A DNA stretch of 64,000 nt. Origin: Erysipelotrichaceae bacterium. Lineage in GTDB: Bacteria > Bacillota_I > Bacilli_A > Erysipelotrichales > Erysipelotrichaceae. The stretch lies in contig JAFULQ010000021.1 in NCBI GenBank assembly GCA_017473265.1, positions 1 to 64,000 of the forward strand, read 5' to 3'. The notes under the pieces were generated by a model. It was not told where the DNA came from. It did no database searches and was given only the letters and a program-made list of their open reading frames with translations. Shown piece after piece: positions 52,672 through 60,726 of this stretch. Position 1 is the stretch's first letter; each line of letters starts with the position of its first letter. A program made the translations under genes and the position numbers.

Positions 52672-53730
52672 TTACAACATCGCCTTTCTAACTTTTACTT
52701 TAACACCCTTAGGGTAACGAATATCAATATAATCACAACTTCCTTTAAAACATACCCAACCAACGCCATACATACAAATATCAGTAGCACGACCTTTCGT
52801 ATAAATACGTTCCTTCACAAAATCAGGATATAAATCAATTGTAGGAGATAATAACTCATTATAATGAGATTCCCACAAATGATCAGCATTTTCAACCTTA
52901 CCACGATGCAATGGCAAACGTCTTGAAGCATATACCGTCATCGATGCATTATCACGACAATTCACAGCATCCACACGCATCAAACCGCCTAATGCCAAAG
53001 ATTGATCACCATACAATTGATACACTACAGGACGAAGTGTACTAGACGGAATTACATACTTCAATTCATGATCATCTAATAAGAAAATTGCACTATCATA
53101 TTTATGAATACCAGGAGAATCATAGATGGTATAACCATTCCATTCCAATTTCGTAAAACCTAATGTAGTACCAGGATATCTAGACATCGTTAAACCTTGA
53201 TCCAAACGTAATAACGTATTCAAGATTGAACTTTTTCCAGCATTTGCTGTACCCATAACCACAATTTCTTTATTCTTCGCATACATTTCAATAGCACGAA
53301 TTAATTCACCAATACCATCCTTACCTTGATGTCCAGTAACTACAATACCATTCACCACAATGCCGTACTCTTTCAAACGACCTAATAAGAAATCTTTTAA
53401 TTTATTCTCAGATAAAGTATCTGGTAATAAATCACGTTTTGTAACTACCATTACAATATCCTTGCCAGCACAATGACGATTCATGCCCTCAATCATACTC
53501 GCTTCAAAATCAAACAAATCAACTACCCATAATACCAATGCATCCATATCCGCAATTGTCTTTAAAATCTGTGTAGTATCCATCTTTGTACTATAAGAAA
53601 CCGTTACATCATCATAATGTTGAATACGAAAACAACGCTGACAATAAATTGCATCCTCTTTTGGTGTATATCCAGGTAAATCCTTTGATTCACTTTGCAA
53701 ATAAGCACCACAACCCTTACATTGTTTCAT
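52672..53730 (-). CDS. yqeH: Ribosome biogenesis GTPase YqeH
   Basis: This 352-residue circularly permuted GTPase helps build the 30S subunit. An N-terminal zinc finger has CKGCGAYLQ and CQRCFRIQHY pairs. The GTPase motifs run in permuted order: G4 TKRDLLP (near 97), then G1 GTANAGKSSIL and G3 DSPGI. A C-terminal RNA-binding region follows. It overlaps yqeG by 14 nt with AAAGGAGAG upstream, so it is coupled to yqeG. Confidence 0.96.
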   Translation of the reverse strand: MKQCKGCGAYLQSESKDLPGYTPKEDAIYCQRCFRIQHYDDVTVSYSTKMDTTQILKTIADMDALVLWVVDLFDFEASMIEGMNRHCAGKDIVMVVTKRDLLPDTLSENKLKDFLLGRLKEYGIVVNGIVVTGHQGKDGIGELIRAIEMYAKNKEIVVMGTANAGKSSILNTLLRLDQGLTMSRYPGTTLGFTKLEWNGYTIYDSPGIHKYDSAIFLLDDHELKYVIPSSTLRPVVYQLYGDQSLALGGLMRVDAVNCRDNASMTVYASRRLPLHRGKVENADHLWESHYNELLSPTIDLYPDFVKERIYTKGRATDICMYGVGWVCFKGSCDYIDIRYPKGVKVKVRKAML

Positions 53731-54247
53731 GATACTCTCCTTTCTTCATATAACCTTTCTTTTCAAATATATAAAATACAAATGATTCTACTACTCGAAA
53801 AGGAATCGTGTAAAACAAATCTTTCTTTTCTAATGGTTCACATAAAATCGTTAATGAACCTTGCAAATTCCCACCTAAAATATCGGTAAATATCTGATCA
53901 CCCATAATCGCAATCTCATGACCATTTACACCATATTTCTTTTTAATTTTATTAAATACAAACGGAAAAGGTTTACAAGAAAAACTATGTGTTTCTAAAC
54001 CCGTTTCTTCAGCAATAAACTGCAAACGCTTCATTGTATTATTACTAGCAAATACAACTTGAATCCCCGCTTGTTTTAGCAATGATAAAAAATTACGCAT
54101 TTTATCATTCATATACAATTGATGATGTGGTAATAAACTATTATCTACATCACAAATCAATACTTTAATACCATTTCTAATTAAATCATCAATCGGCAAT
54201 GCATATGCACTTGATAAATATAACCTCGGTAACAATAGTTTAAACAC
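53717..54247 (-). CDS. yqeG: YqeG family HAD phosphatase
   Basis: About 176 residues. HAD class IIIA: motif I LICDVDNSLLPHHQ, motif II VFASNNTMKR and motif III/IV KKYGVNGHEIAIMGDQIFTDILGGN (split, both aspartates present). It is related to PGP phosphatases and is always next to yqeH in Firmicutes. The start is most likely GTG at 54247, 8 nt after GAGG and giving the usual short N-terminus. The in-frame GTG at 54256 overlaps that site. It heads the yqeG-yqeH-yhbY-yqeK-yqeM-mtnN run. Confidence 0.9.
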   Translation of the reverse strand: MFKLLLPRLYLSSAYALPIDDLIRNGIKVLICDVDNSLLPHHQLYMNDKMRNFLSLLKQAGIQVVFASNNTMKRLQFIAEETGLETHSFSCKPFPFVFNKIKKKYGVNGHEIAIMGDQIFTDILGGNLQGSLTILCEPLEKKDLFYTIPFRVVESFVFYIFEKKGYMKKGEYHETM

Positions 54248-54266
54248 ACATTTCACCTCATGTTAC

Positions 54267-54275
54267 ATTTTAACA
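54267..54275 (-). promoter_or_regulatory. yqeG operon extended -10
   Basis: TGTTAAAAT (54275-54267), between the rplT terminator and the GAGG ribosome site. Confidence 0.5.
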
Positions 54276-54301
54276 TAAGTACACACGTATTAAAATAAAA
54301 A

Positions 54302-54322
54302 AACTTCCCAAAGTGGGAAGTT
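54302..54322 (-). terminator. rplT terminator
   Basis: AACTTCCCA, loop AAG, TGGGAAGTT. A T tract follows on the minus strand. It ends the infC-rpmI-rplT operon. Confidence 0.85.
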
Positions 54323-54329
54323 ATAAAAA

Positions 54330-54689
54330 CTACTTAGCAAGTGCTTTTTGTGCTTTTTCAACGATAGTTTTGAAACCTTTTGGATCGTGAATAGCGATTT
54401 CAGATAACATTTTACGGTTAACTGTAATACCAGCTAATTTTAATCCGTGCATTAATTGAGAATAACTCATTCCATGAGCTCTACTAGCTGCATTGATACG
54501 AGCAATCCATAATTTACGCATTTCACGTTTTAATGTTCTTCTGTGAGCATATGAATAGCGTAAAGAATGCATTACTTGTTCATGAGCTGTACGATATAAT
54601 ACATGCTTAGATCCGAAGTAACCTTTCGCTAATTTTAAAACTTTCTTTCTACGTTGACGTGTTGTATATCCACCTTTAACTCTTGGCAT
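54330..54689 (-). CDS. rplT: 50S ribosomal protein L20
   Basis: 119 residues, very basic. [29 protein letters not shown] and [28 protein letters not shown] (quoted in parts) identify L20. It nucleates early 50S assembly and represses its own operon by binding the mRNA leader. It is the last gene of infC-rpmI-rplT. Confidence 0.98.
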   Translation of the reverse strand: MPRVKGGYTTRQRRKKVLKLAKGYFGSKHVLYRTAHEQVMHSLRYSYAHRRTLKREMRKLWIARINAASRAHGMSYSQLMHGLKLAGITVNRKMLSEIAIHDPKGFKTIVEKAQKALAK

Positions 54690-54703
54690 CCTTATATTCC
54701 TCC

Positions 54704-54898
54704 TTAGTCTTGTAACATTAGTTTAATGCGTTTGTAATCGCTCTTAGAAACTAATGATGCTTTTCTTAAATGACGTTTTTGTTTTTGAGTCTTATGAGGT
54801 GCTAAGTGTGATACATACGCACGCCCTCTTTTTAATTGTCCGCTACCTGTTCTTTTAACACGTTTAGCTAATGCTTTTTTTGTTTTCATTTTTGGCAT
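54704..54898 (-). CDS. rpmI: 50S ribosomal protein L35
   Basis: 64 residues, very basic. [20 protein letters not shown] and [22 protein letters not shown] identify L35. Length is standard. It is placed 14 nt after infC and 14 nt before rplT, with clear ribosome sites. Confidence 0.98.
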   Translation of the reverse strand: MPKMKTKKALAKRVKRTGSGQLKRGRAYVSHLAPHKTQKQKRHLRKASLVSKSDYKRIKLMLQD

Positions 54899-54912
54899 AA
54901 TGATTTTTCCTC

Positions 54913-55440
54913 CTACTTATTACGTTTAGGTCCCATGATACAATACATGGTGTTACCTTCTAATGATGGTTGTTTTTCGACGATAGAAATATCCGATAAT
55001 TCTTCAATAAAGTTATCCATAACTTTCTTTCCGACATCCAGACGAGTAATTAAACGTCCACGGAATCTCATGTCTACTTTTACCTTTTTACCTTCCTCTA
55101 ACCACTTACGAGCTTGAGAAGCCTTTGTATTAAAGTCTCCAATGTCGATAACTGGTGACAAACGCATAGGTTTTACTTCAGTAACATGTTGATTCTTTTT
55201 CGCTTCTTTTTGCTTCTTTTGTTGAGCATAGCGATATTTTCCATAATCTAAAATTCTACATACTGGTGGAACAGCATTTGGAGCCACACATAATAAATCT
55301 AAATTACGATCGTAAGCTGCATTTAAAGCCTCAGTACGAGTTAAAATACCTAATTGCTCACCATTGTCCGCAATTACTAGTACTTCCTTGAAACGAATGT
55401 TTTCGTTCACCAATTCATCTGTTGAAAATTTCTTGTTGAT
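54913..55440 (-). CDS. infC: Translation initiation factor IF-3
   Basis: About 175 residues. The N-domain ([20 protein letters not shown]) and C-domain ([26 protein letters not shown] end) are intact. No ATG is near the start. AGGAGG (55454-55449) is 8 nt before ATC at 55440, the proper distance. The in-frame GTG (55449) and TTG (55446) lie on or too near the site. AUC as start would let IF-3 repress its own translation, as with the AUU start in other bacteria. The L20-type leader upstream adds a second control. Confidence 0.9.
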   Translation of the reverse strand: MNKKFSTDELVNENIRFKEVLVIADNGEQLGILTRTEALNAAYDRNLDLLCVAPNAVPPVCRILDYGKYRYAQQKKQKEAKKNQHVTEVKPMRLSPVIDIGDFNTKASQARKWLEEGKKVKVDMRFRGRLITRLDVGKKVMDNFIEELSDISIVEKQPSLEGNTMYCIMGPKRNK

Positions 55441-55590
55441 AAACAACACCTCCTATTACACAAGAAAAGCGGATTCCACACCCGCTTACATTCACATTAA
55501 TCTCTTAATATGTAGTAGCATATTACCTATGTCCACGTTAGGTCATCAGGTGAGAAGGGGTGCTTCTTCTTTCCACGTACTTTTCTTTGC
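55441..55590 (-). promoter_or_regulatory. infC-rpmI-rplT leader (L20-type autoregulatory RNA)
   Basis: The 150-base leader has GAAGAAGCACCCCTTCTCACCTG, a block typical of Firmicute infC leaders (quoted in part elsewhere as CACCCCTTCTCACCTG). Several hairpins follow, ending with AAGCGG / CCGCTT (55487-55467) and TTTTC just before the infC ribosome site. L20 binding is expected to favour this terminator. Confidence 0.75.
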
Positions 55591-55596
55591 TTATAT

Positions 55597-55624
55597 AGTT
55601 TACCATATCCATACCAAAAGTCAA
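55597..55624 (-). promoter_or_regulatory. infC operon promoter
   Basis: TTGACT (55624-55619), 16 nt, TAAACT (55602-55597), with TGG before the -10. Confidence 0.6.
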
Positions 55625-55699
55625 TTACTTTTTAACAGATATTTACCCTATTTTTGCTTATTAATTATAGCTATTTATCTACCCCTAGTCAATGATTTA

Positions 55700-55708
55700 T
55701 GCTATAAT
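55700..55708 (+). promoter_or_regulatory. proS extended -10
   Basis: TGCTATAAT (55700-55708), then AAAGGAGTAC before the proS ATG. It is divergent from the infC operon. Confidence 0.65.
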
Positions 55709-55735
55709 CTTAAAGATGTAAAGGAGTACATATAT

Positions 55736-57430
55736 ATGAAATTAAAAAACAGTTATTTTTACACATTAAGGGAAAATGTGAAAGACGAAGATTCCATTAG
55801 CGGTAATTTATTAGCACGCAGCGGAATGATTAAAAAGAATTCTGCAGGTGTGTATATGTACCTTCCCTTAGGATATAAAGTATTACAAAACATTCAAAAC
55901 ATCGTTAGAGAAGAAATGGACGCAACAGGTGCTCAAGAAGTATTAATGCCTGCATTAATTCCTGAAGAAATTTATGTAAATAGCGGACGTCGTGCTGGAT
56001 TTGGTAACGGTATGTTCTCATTAAAAGACCGTAACTTAAAACCATATGTATTAGGTCCAACACACGAAGAATTATTTGCTATGGCTGGTTCTATGGGTAT
56101 TCACTCATATAAAGATTTACCATTCAACCTATATCAATTCCAAACTAAATTCAGAGATGAAGCTCGTCCTCGTTTCGGTTTAATCCGTGTACGTGAATTC
56201 ATTATGAAAGATGCTTACTCTTTCGATACTGATTTAGCTGGATTAGATGTATCTTATCAAAAAATGTTTGATGCTTATAAAAAGTCATTTGATCGCATGG
56301 AAATCGATTATAAAGTAGTACGTGCAGATACAGGTGTTATGGGTGGTTTATTATCAGAAGAATTCCAAGCAGTTACTGATATTGGAGAAGATGTATTAGT
56401 ATTATGTGATTCATGTAACTATTCTAGTAACTTAGAAATTTCTCCATGTCCTGATAACTATGAAGATTCAACTGAAGAAATGTTAGAAAAAGAATTAGTA
56501 TTTACACCAAATGCTAAAACAATTGAAGAAGTTTCTGAATTCTTAGGTAAAAAACCTACTGATTTCGTTAAAACTTTAATTTATCAAGTAGATGATCAAG
56601 TAGTTGCTTGTATGGTTAGAGGAAATCGTGATGTTAACCAAACAAAATTACAAAAAGCATTCGGTGCTACTGAAGTTGCTTTAGCTGATTTTGATACAGT
56701 TAAACGTGTAACAAACGCTAACGTTGGTTTTGCTGGTCCTATCGGATTAACTATTCCAGTAATTATGGACTATGAAATTGCTCATATGAGAAACTTCATT
56801 GTAGGTGCTAACCAAACAGATTATCACTATACAAATGTAAATATGTCTGATTTCACTCCAACAAAAGTTATGGACTTACGTGAAATTCAAGAAAATGACA
56901 TCTGCCCTGTTTGCGGTGGTAAGATTTACTTCAAAAAAGGTATCGAAATTGGTAATACATTCAAATTAGGTACTAAATATTCAGAAGCAATGGATTTATA
57001 TTACACAGATACAAACAACAAATTACAACCAGTTGTTATGGGATCATACGGTTTAGGTCCAGGACGTGTTATGGCTGCGTTAGTTGAACAAAAACACGAT
57101 GACAATGGTATTATTTGGCCAGTAAGTGTTGCGCCTTATAAAGTAGCAGTAGTTATTATCAACAACAAGTTCGAAGACCAAGTGAAATTGGCTAACGAAT
57201 TATATGACACATTCAAAGCACAAGGCATTGATGTTATCTTAGATGATAGAGATGAAAGAGCTGGTGTTAAGTTCAAAGATATGGACTTAATCGGTGTTCC
57301 TGTTCGTATCACAGTTGGTAAATTAGCTAGTGAAGGAAAAGTTGAATACAAATTACGTACTGCTCAAGAAGCCGAAACATTAGATGCTCAAGATGCAGTT
57401 GCTAAAGCATTAGAATTGATTAAGAAATAA
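55736..57430 (+). CDS. proS: Prolyl-tRNA synthetase (bacterial type)
   Basis: This class II synthetase of about 564 residues charges tRNA-Pro. LLARSGMIKKNSAGVYMYLPLGY, GPTHEELFAMA and QFQTKFRDEARPRFGLIRVREF are ProRS motif 2 (quoted in parts). The editing INS domain of bacterial ProRS is present (about 225-380: KTLIYQVDDQVVACMVRGN to VGANQTDYHYTNV). The C-terminal anticodon domain follows. The start at 55736 has AAAGGAG upstream; the same frame is open 372 bases further but crosses the infC leader. It is a single gene. Confidence 0.97.
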   Translation: MKLKNSYFYTLRENVKDEDSISGNLLARSGMIKKNSAGVYMYLPLGYKVLQNIQNIVREEMDATGAQEVLMPALIPEEIYVNSGRRAGFGNGMFSLKDRNLKPYVLGPTHEELFAMAGSMGIHSYKDLPFNLYQFQTKFRDEARPRFGLIRVREFIMKDAYSFDTDLAGLDVSYQKMFDAYKKSFDRMEIDYKVVRADTGVMGGLLSEEFQAVTDIGEDVLVLCDSCNYSSNLEISPCPDNYEDSTEEMLEKELVFTPNAKTIEEVSEFLGKKPTDFVKTLIYQVDDQVVACMVRGNRDVNQTKLQKAFGATEVALADFDTVKRVTNANVGFAGPIGLTIPVIMDYEIAHMRNFIVGANQTDYHYTNVNMSDFTPTKVMDLREIQENDICPVCGGKIYFKKGIEIGNTFKLGTKYSEAMDLYYTDTNNKLQPVVMGSYGLGPGRVMAALVEQKHDDNGIIWPVSVAPYKVAVVIINNKFEDQVKLANELYDTFKAQGIDVILDDRDERAGVKFKDMDLIGVPVRITVGKLASEGKVEYKLRTAQEAETLDAQDAVAKALELIKK

Positions 57431-57455
57431 GAAGATTCGCACGAATCTTCTTTTC
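57431..57455 (+). terminator. proS terminator
   Basis: GAAGATTCG, CA, CGAATCTTC, then TTTTCTTTTT, directly after the stop. Confidence 0.85.
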
Positions 57456-57470
57456 TTTTTCCATAAAAAA

Positions 57471-57494
57471 AGGAAAGACTTATCCATCTTTCCT
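57471..57494 (-). terminator. Terminator of the ABC permease gene
   Basis: AGGAAAGA, eight-base loop, TCTTTCCT, followed by TTTTTTT on the minus strand. It overlaps the permease stop. Confidence 0.75.
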
Positions 57495-58202
57495 ACTAAC
57501 TATTTTCATAAAATTATCCAAAACAACAACCAATAATACAATCCAGATTGTCCAAGCAAATACACCCGTATAATCAAGATTCACTCTACAAAAATCAAGT
57601 CTAAAGCCAATACCTGATTGTACCCTACCCAGTATTTCTGCCATTACACTTACTTTAAATCCTAATCCCAAAGACGTTTGTAACGCTGCTTTAAGATATG
57701 GAGAAATTAATGGCAAATATACTTTCCTAATTTTATAACTAAAACTAGTAGGATACACTTTAATCACATCAATATAGCCAGTATCAATTGCCAATATCCC
57801 CTGCTTTACATTACCAAATACCACAGGAAATAAAACAAGGAAACTAACAACTGTTACACTCGCTTCAGAGCCCAACCAAATCAAAGATAGAATAATATAC
57901 GATATATTCGGTACTGTTTTTAAAATCACTTCTATCGGATAAAAGAATGCATCAAACCACTTTGACAATCCACATCCCAAACCAAAAGCAATTCCTAAAG
58001 CAAAGGCAAACACTAACCCCTTTAACATTCGATACAAGGTAATTCCAACACTACTATAAAATACAGGATTTTGTAAATCACTTATCATTTGGAATACTAC
58101 ATCTTGAGGCATTGGCAATAACACCTCATTTTGCAAAGAAAAAGAGATGACAAACCAAACACTAAACAAAGCAACCAAAGTGACCCATTTAGCACTCTTC
58201 AT
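57480..58202 (-). CDS. ABC transporter permease, NitT/TauT (SsuC) type
   Basis: This 240-residue inner-membrane permease has five or six helices. The EAA-like loop is YIDVIKVYPTSFSYKIRKVYLP near residues 145-165. The family imports sulfonates, nitrate, thiamine precursors or phthalate-like compounds together with an ATPase and a binding protein, neither of which is encoded nearby. It follows gltX by 20 nt on the same strand and ends at a terminator. The gene is intact by length. The substrate is unknown. Confidence 0.85.
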   Translation of the reverse strand: MKSAKWVTLVALFSVWFVISFSLQNEVLLPMPQDVVFQMISDLQNPVFYSSVGITLYRMLKGLVFAFALGIAFGLGCGLSKWFDAFFYPIEVILKTVPNISYIILSLIWLGSEASVTVVSFLVLFPVVFGNVKQGILAIDTGYIDVIKVYPTSFSYKIRKVYLPLISPYLKAALQTSLGLGFKVSVMAEILGRVQSGIGFRLDFCRVNLDYTGVFAWTIWIVLLVVVLDNFMKIVSRKDG

Positions 58203-58222
58203 TCATCATCCCTCCTAAAATA

Positions 58223-59680
58223 CTAAGCTAAAGCAGCTTCTAAATCCGCAATTGCTTGTTTTAAACGAGCAACTGTTTCTTCTTTACCTAATAATACTGC
58301 AATTTCAACAGCACCACCAGGAGTACGAGCTTTATTTGATAAAGCAACACGAGCAGGATACATTACACGACCATTCTTAACTTCTTTTTCAACAGCTAAG
58401 TTCATAAATACATCATGTAATACTTCTTCTGTGTATTCTTCACAAGCTTCCACTTTTTCTAAAACCCAACGTAACGCTTCTAATGAGTTTTCAGGTGTAG
58501 TTTTCATTTTCTTATTTTGATATAAGCTTGCATCAAATGCATGAGCTTCATCTAAGAAATCAACTGCTTCTAAAATATCCACTAAAGTTTCAACACGAGC
58601 TTGAATTGTTTTACTTAAATACATATGATCAATATCACGTTTAATTGCTTGAGTATAATATGGCATAGCCTTTTTATTAAACTCTTCAACACTTAAATTA
58701 CGGATATACATACCATTCATCCAAGTTAACTTATTAATATCAAAAATCGCTGGAGACTTGTTAATACGTTCAGCAGTAAATCTTTCTTCTAATTCTTTTA
58801 AAGTAAAGATTTCTTGTTCATCTTCTGGAGACCAACCTAATAATGCGATATAGTTCAAGATAGCTTCAGCTAAATATCCTTTAGCTAATAAATCTTGGAA
58901 AGACGCATCCCCATTACGTTTACTTAATTTGTGTTGTTCATCCTTCATTACAGGTGGAACATGCACATATGTAGGAATTTCCCAACCATATGCATTATAA
59001 ATTAAGTTATACTTAGGAGTACTTGATAAATATTCATTACCACGTACTACATGAGTAATATGCATATGATGGTCATCAATTACATTCGCAAAGTTATATG
59101 TAGGATATCCATCAGATTTTAATAATACATTTTCATCTAAAATAGAGTTTTCTACTTCAATATGACCATATACTTCATCATCGAAAGAAGTTGTTCCATA
59201 GCTAGGAATTGTTTGACGAACAACATATTTTTCACCATTAGCAATTCTTGCTCTTGCATCTTCTTTACTGATTGCATGACATGGATCCATAAACTTAAAT
59301 GCTTCACCATGTTCAGCAGCTAAATCTCTTTGTTTTTGGATGTCTTCTTCAGAACAGAAACAATAGTGAGCACCACCTAAATCAACCAATTCATCCGCAT
59401 ATTTTTTATACATAGGTAAACGTTCAGATTGAATATATGGTCCACAATCACCAGGTTTATCTGGTCCTTCATCATATTTTAATCCAGTTTTTTCTAATAC
59501 ATCATAAATAATATCTACTGCACCTTCAACTTCACGTTCTTGGTCAGTATCTTCAATACGTAAAATGAAATCTCCACCATCATGCTTAGCAATTAAGTAT
59601 TCATATAAAGCTGTACGAAGGTTTCCAATGTGCATATAGCCAGTTGGACTTGGAGCAAATCTAGTTCTTACTTTACTCAT
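58223..59680 (-). CDS. gltX: Glutamyl-tRNA synthetase
   Basis: This 485-residue class I synthetase charges tRNA-Glu and, in species without GlnRS, often tRNA-Gln. The HIGH motif is PSPTGYMHIGNLRTALYEYL near 10-29, and KMSKS appears as HKLSKRNGD. The zinc-binding-like region SHYCF/CHAIS and the helical anticodon domain are present. AGGAGGA precedes the ATG. It may share a transcript with the downstream ABC permease. Confidence 0.97.
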   Translation of the reverse strand: MSKVRTRFAPSPTGYMHIGNLRTALYEYLIAKHDGGDFILRIEDTDQEREVEGAVDIIYDVLEKTGLKYDEGPDKPGDCGPYIQSERLPMYKKYADELVDLGGAHYCFCSEEDIQKQRDLAAEHGEAFKFMDPCHAISKEDARARIANGEKYVVRQTIPSYGTTSFDDEVYGHIEVENSILDENVLLKSDGYPTYNFANVIDDHHMHITHVVRGNEYLSSTPKYNLIYNAYGWEIPTYVHVPPVMKDEQHKLSKRNGDASFQDLLAKGYLAEAILNYIALLGWSPEDEQEIFTLKELEERFTAERINKSPAIFDINKLTWMNGMYIRNLSVEEFNKKAMPYYTQAIKRDIDHMYLSKTIQARVETLVDILEAVDFLDEAHAFDASLYQNKKMKTTPENSLEALRWVLEKVEACEEYTEEVLHDVFMNLAVEKEVKNGRVMYPARVALSNKARTPGGAVEIAVLLGKEETVARLKQAIADLEAALA

Positions 59681-59704
59681 TTTATATTCCTCCTAATATA
59701 TCGT

Positions 59705-59745
59705 TACGCTTTAAGCGTAGTACATTCGCTGTGTTATTATAACAC
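59705..59745 (-). promoter_or_regulatory. gltX promoter with palindromes
   Basis: TGTTATAAT (59744-59736) is an extended -10. It sits inside a perfect palindrome GTGTTATTATAACAC (59731-59745). TACGCTTTAAGCGTA (59705-59719) is a second palindrome in the leader. They may be operator and hairpin. No regulator is known. Confidence 0.5.
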
Positions 59746-59775
59746 TTTTCTATTAATAATACATAATAATTTTCA

Positions 59776-60690
59776 TTATTTACTTATGAATTTTATGATA
59801 TCTTCATATATCTCTACTTTATTTTTCTCTTGTAAAATTTCATGACGCAATCCTGGGTATAAAATACCACTTACATCATGATAGCCAAGTTCTTTTAAAA
59901 ACTCTTGTGACTCTAACCATTTCTTTTCAGATAAAATAATCGGATCCTCTTCCCCTGCTATAAATAAAATAGATACATCTTTATTCTTTAGTTGAAACAA
60001 ACTCTTATCATATGTTTTATACATTAAAGTAAATAAGTTTTTATAGCCATTGTTTGTAAATAAAAAGCCACAATCTTCAATTTCATTATAAGCTAAGACA
60101 CTATCTAAATTTGCACACAACCAACGATTCGTTACATCACCTTCAAATTTGCCATCATTACGACCCAAAACAATTTGACGTAACCATCTACCACGATGTC
60201 GTTTCCCTTTTAACATACGCATAAACATCACAAGAGCAATACCAGCTTTTGCAGTAAGATTTTGTTCACTCACAGAACCACATACAATTAATTTATCTAA
60301 AATATCATCATGCTCTTGTAAGTATCGACGAACAATCATCGAACCCATACTGTGTCCAAATAAATACAATGGTAAATCTGGGTATTCTTCTTTCATCATG
60401 CAACCTACTTGATAAGCATCATCAATAATTGCTTGACCACTATCGTCATAAAAATAACCCCAATCCTCTTTAGATTTTACACTTTCTCCATGTCCTCGGT
60501 GATCATGACAAACACAAACATACCCTTCATTTGCTAGATATCGCATAAAATCATAATAACGTTTACGATTTTCTGCCATACCATGACATATTTGAAAAAT
60601 CCCCTTAGGATTTGTATTAGGACCAATAATTTTACCAGTTATTTGTAAACCATCAAAATTAGATGTAATTGTAAACTTTCTTTCAATCAC
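59776..60690 (-). CDS. Alpha/beta hydrolase, monoacylglycerol lipase-like (S33)
   Basis: About 304 residues. HGMAENRKRYYDF (oxyanion region), nucleophile elbow GHSMGS, acid residue in IAGEEDPI and catalytic His in GLRHEI make a full triad. This set is typical of the serine aminopeptidase S33/lysophospholipase group. It has no signal peptide, so it is cytosolic. The start is probably GTG at 60690, 5 nt after AGAGGG. The ATG at 60726 overlaps a TATAAT box. It follows brnQ on the same strand but may have its own promoter. Confidence 0.87.
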   Translation of the reverse strand: MIERKFTITSNFDGLQITGKIIGPNTNPKGIFQICHGMAENRKRYYDFMRYLANEGYVCVCHDHRGHGESVKSKEDWGYFYDDSGQAIIDDAYQVGCMMKEEYPDLPLYLFGHSMGSMIVRRYLQEHDDILDKLIVCGSVSEQNLTAKAGIALVMFMRMLKGKRHRGRWLRQIVLGRNDGKFEGDVTNRWLCANLDSVLAYNEIEDCGFLFTNNGYKNLFTLMYKTYDKSLFQLKNKDVSILFIAGEEDPIILSEKKWLESQEFLKELGYHDVSGILYPGLRHEILQEKNKVEIYEDIIKFISK

Positions 60691-60726
60691 AATATCCCTC
60701 TTTTCATTCTTTATATTATACACCAT

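Noticed and set aside
55364-55735. A 124-residue N-terminal extension of prolyl-tRNA synthetase.
   Set aside because: It crosses the infC leader, both divergent promoters and the proS ribosome site. Family proteins start at the ATG at 55736.
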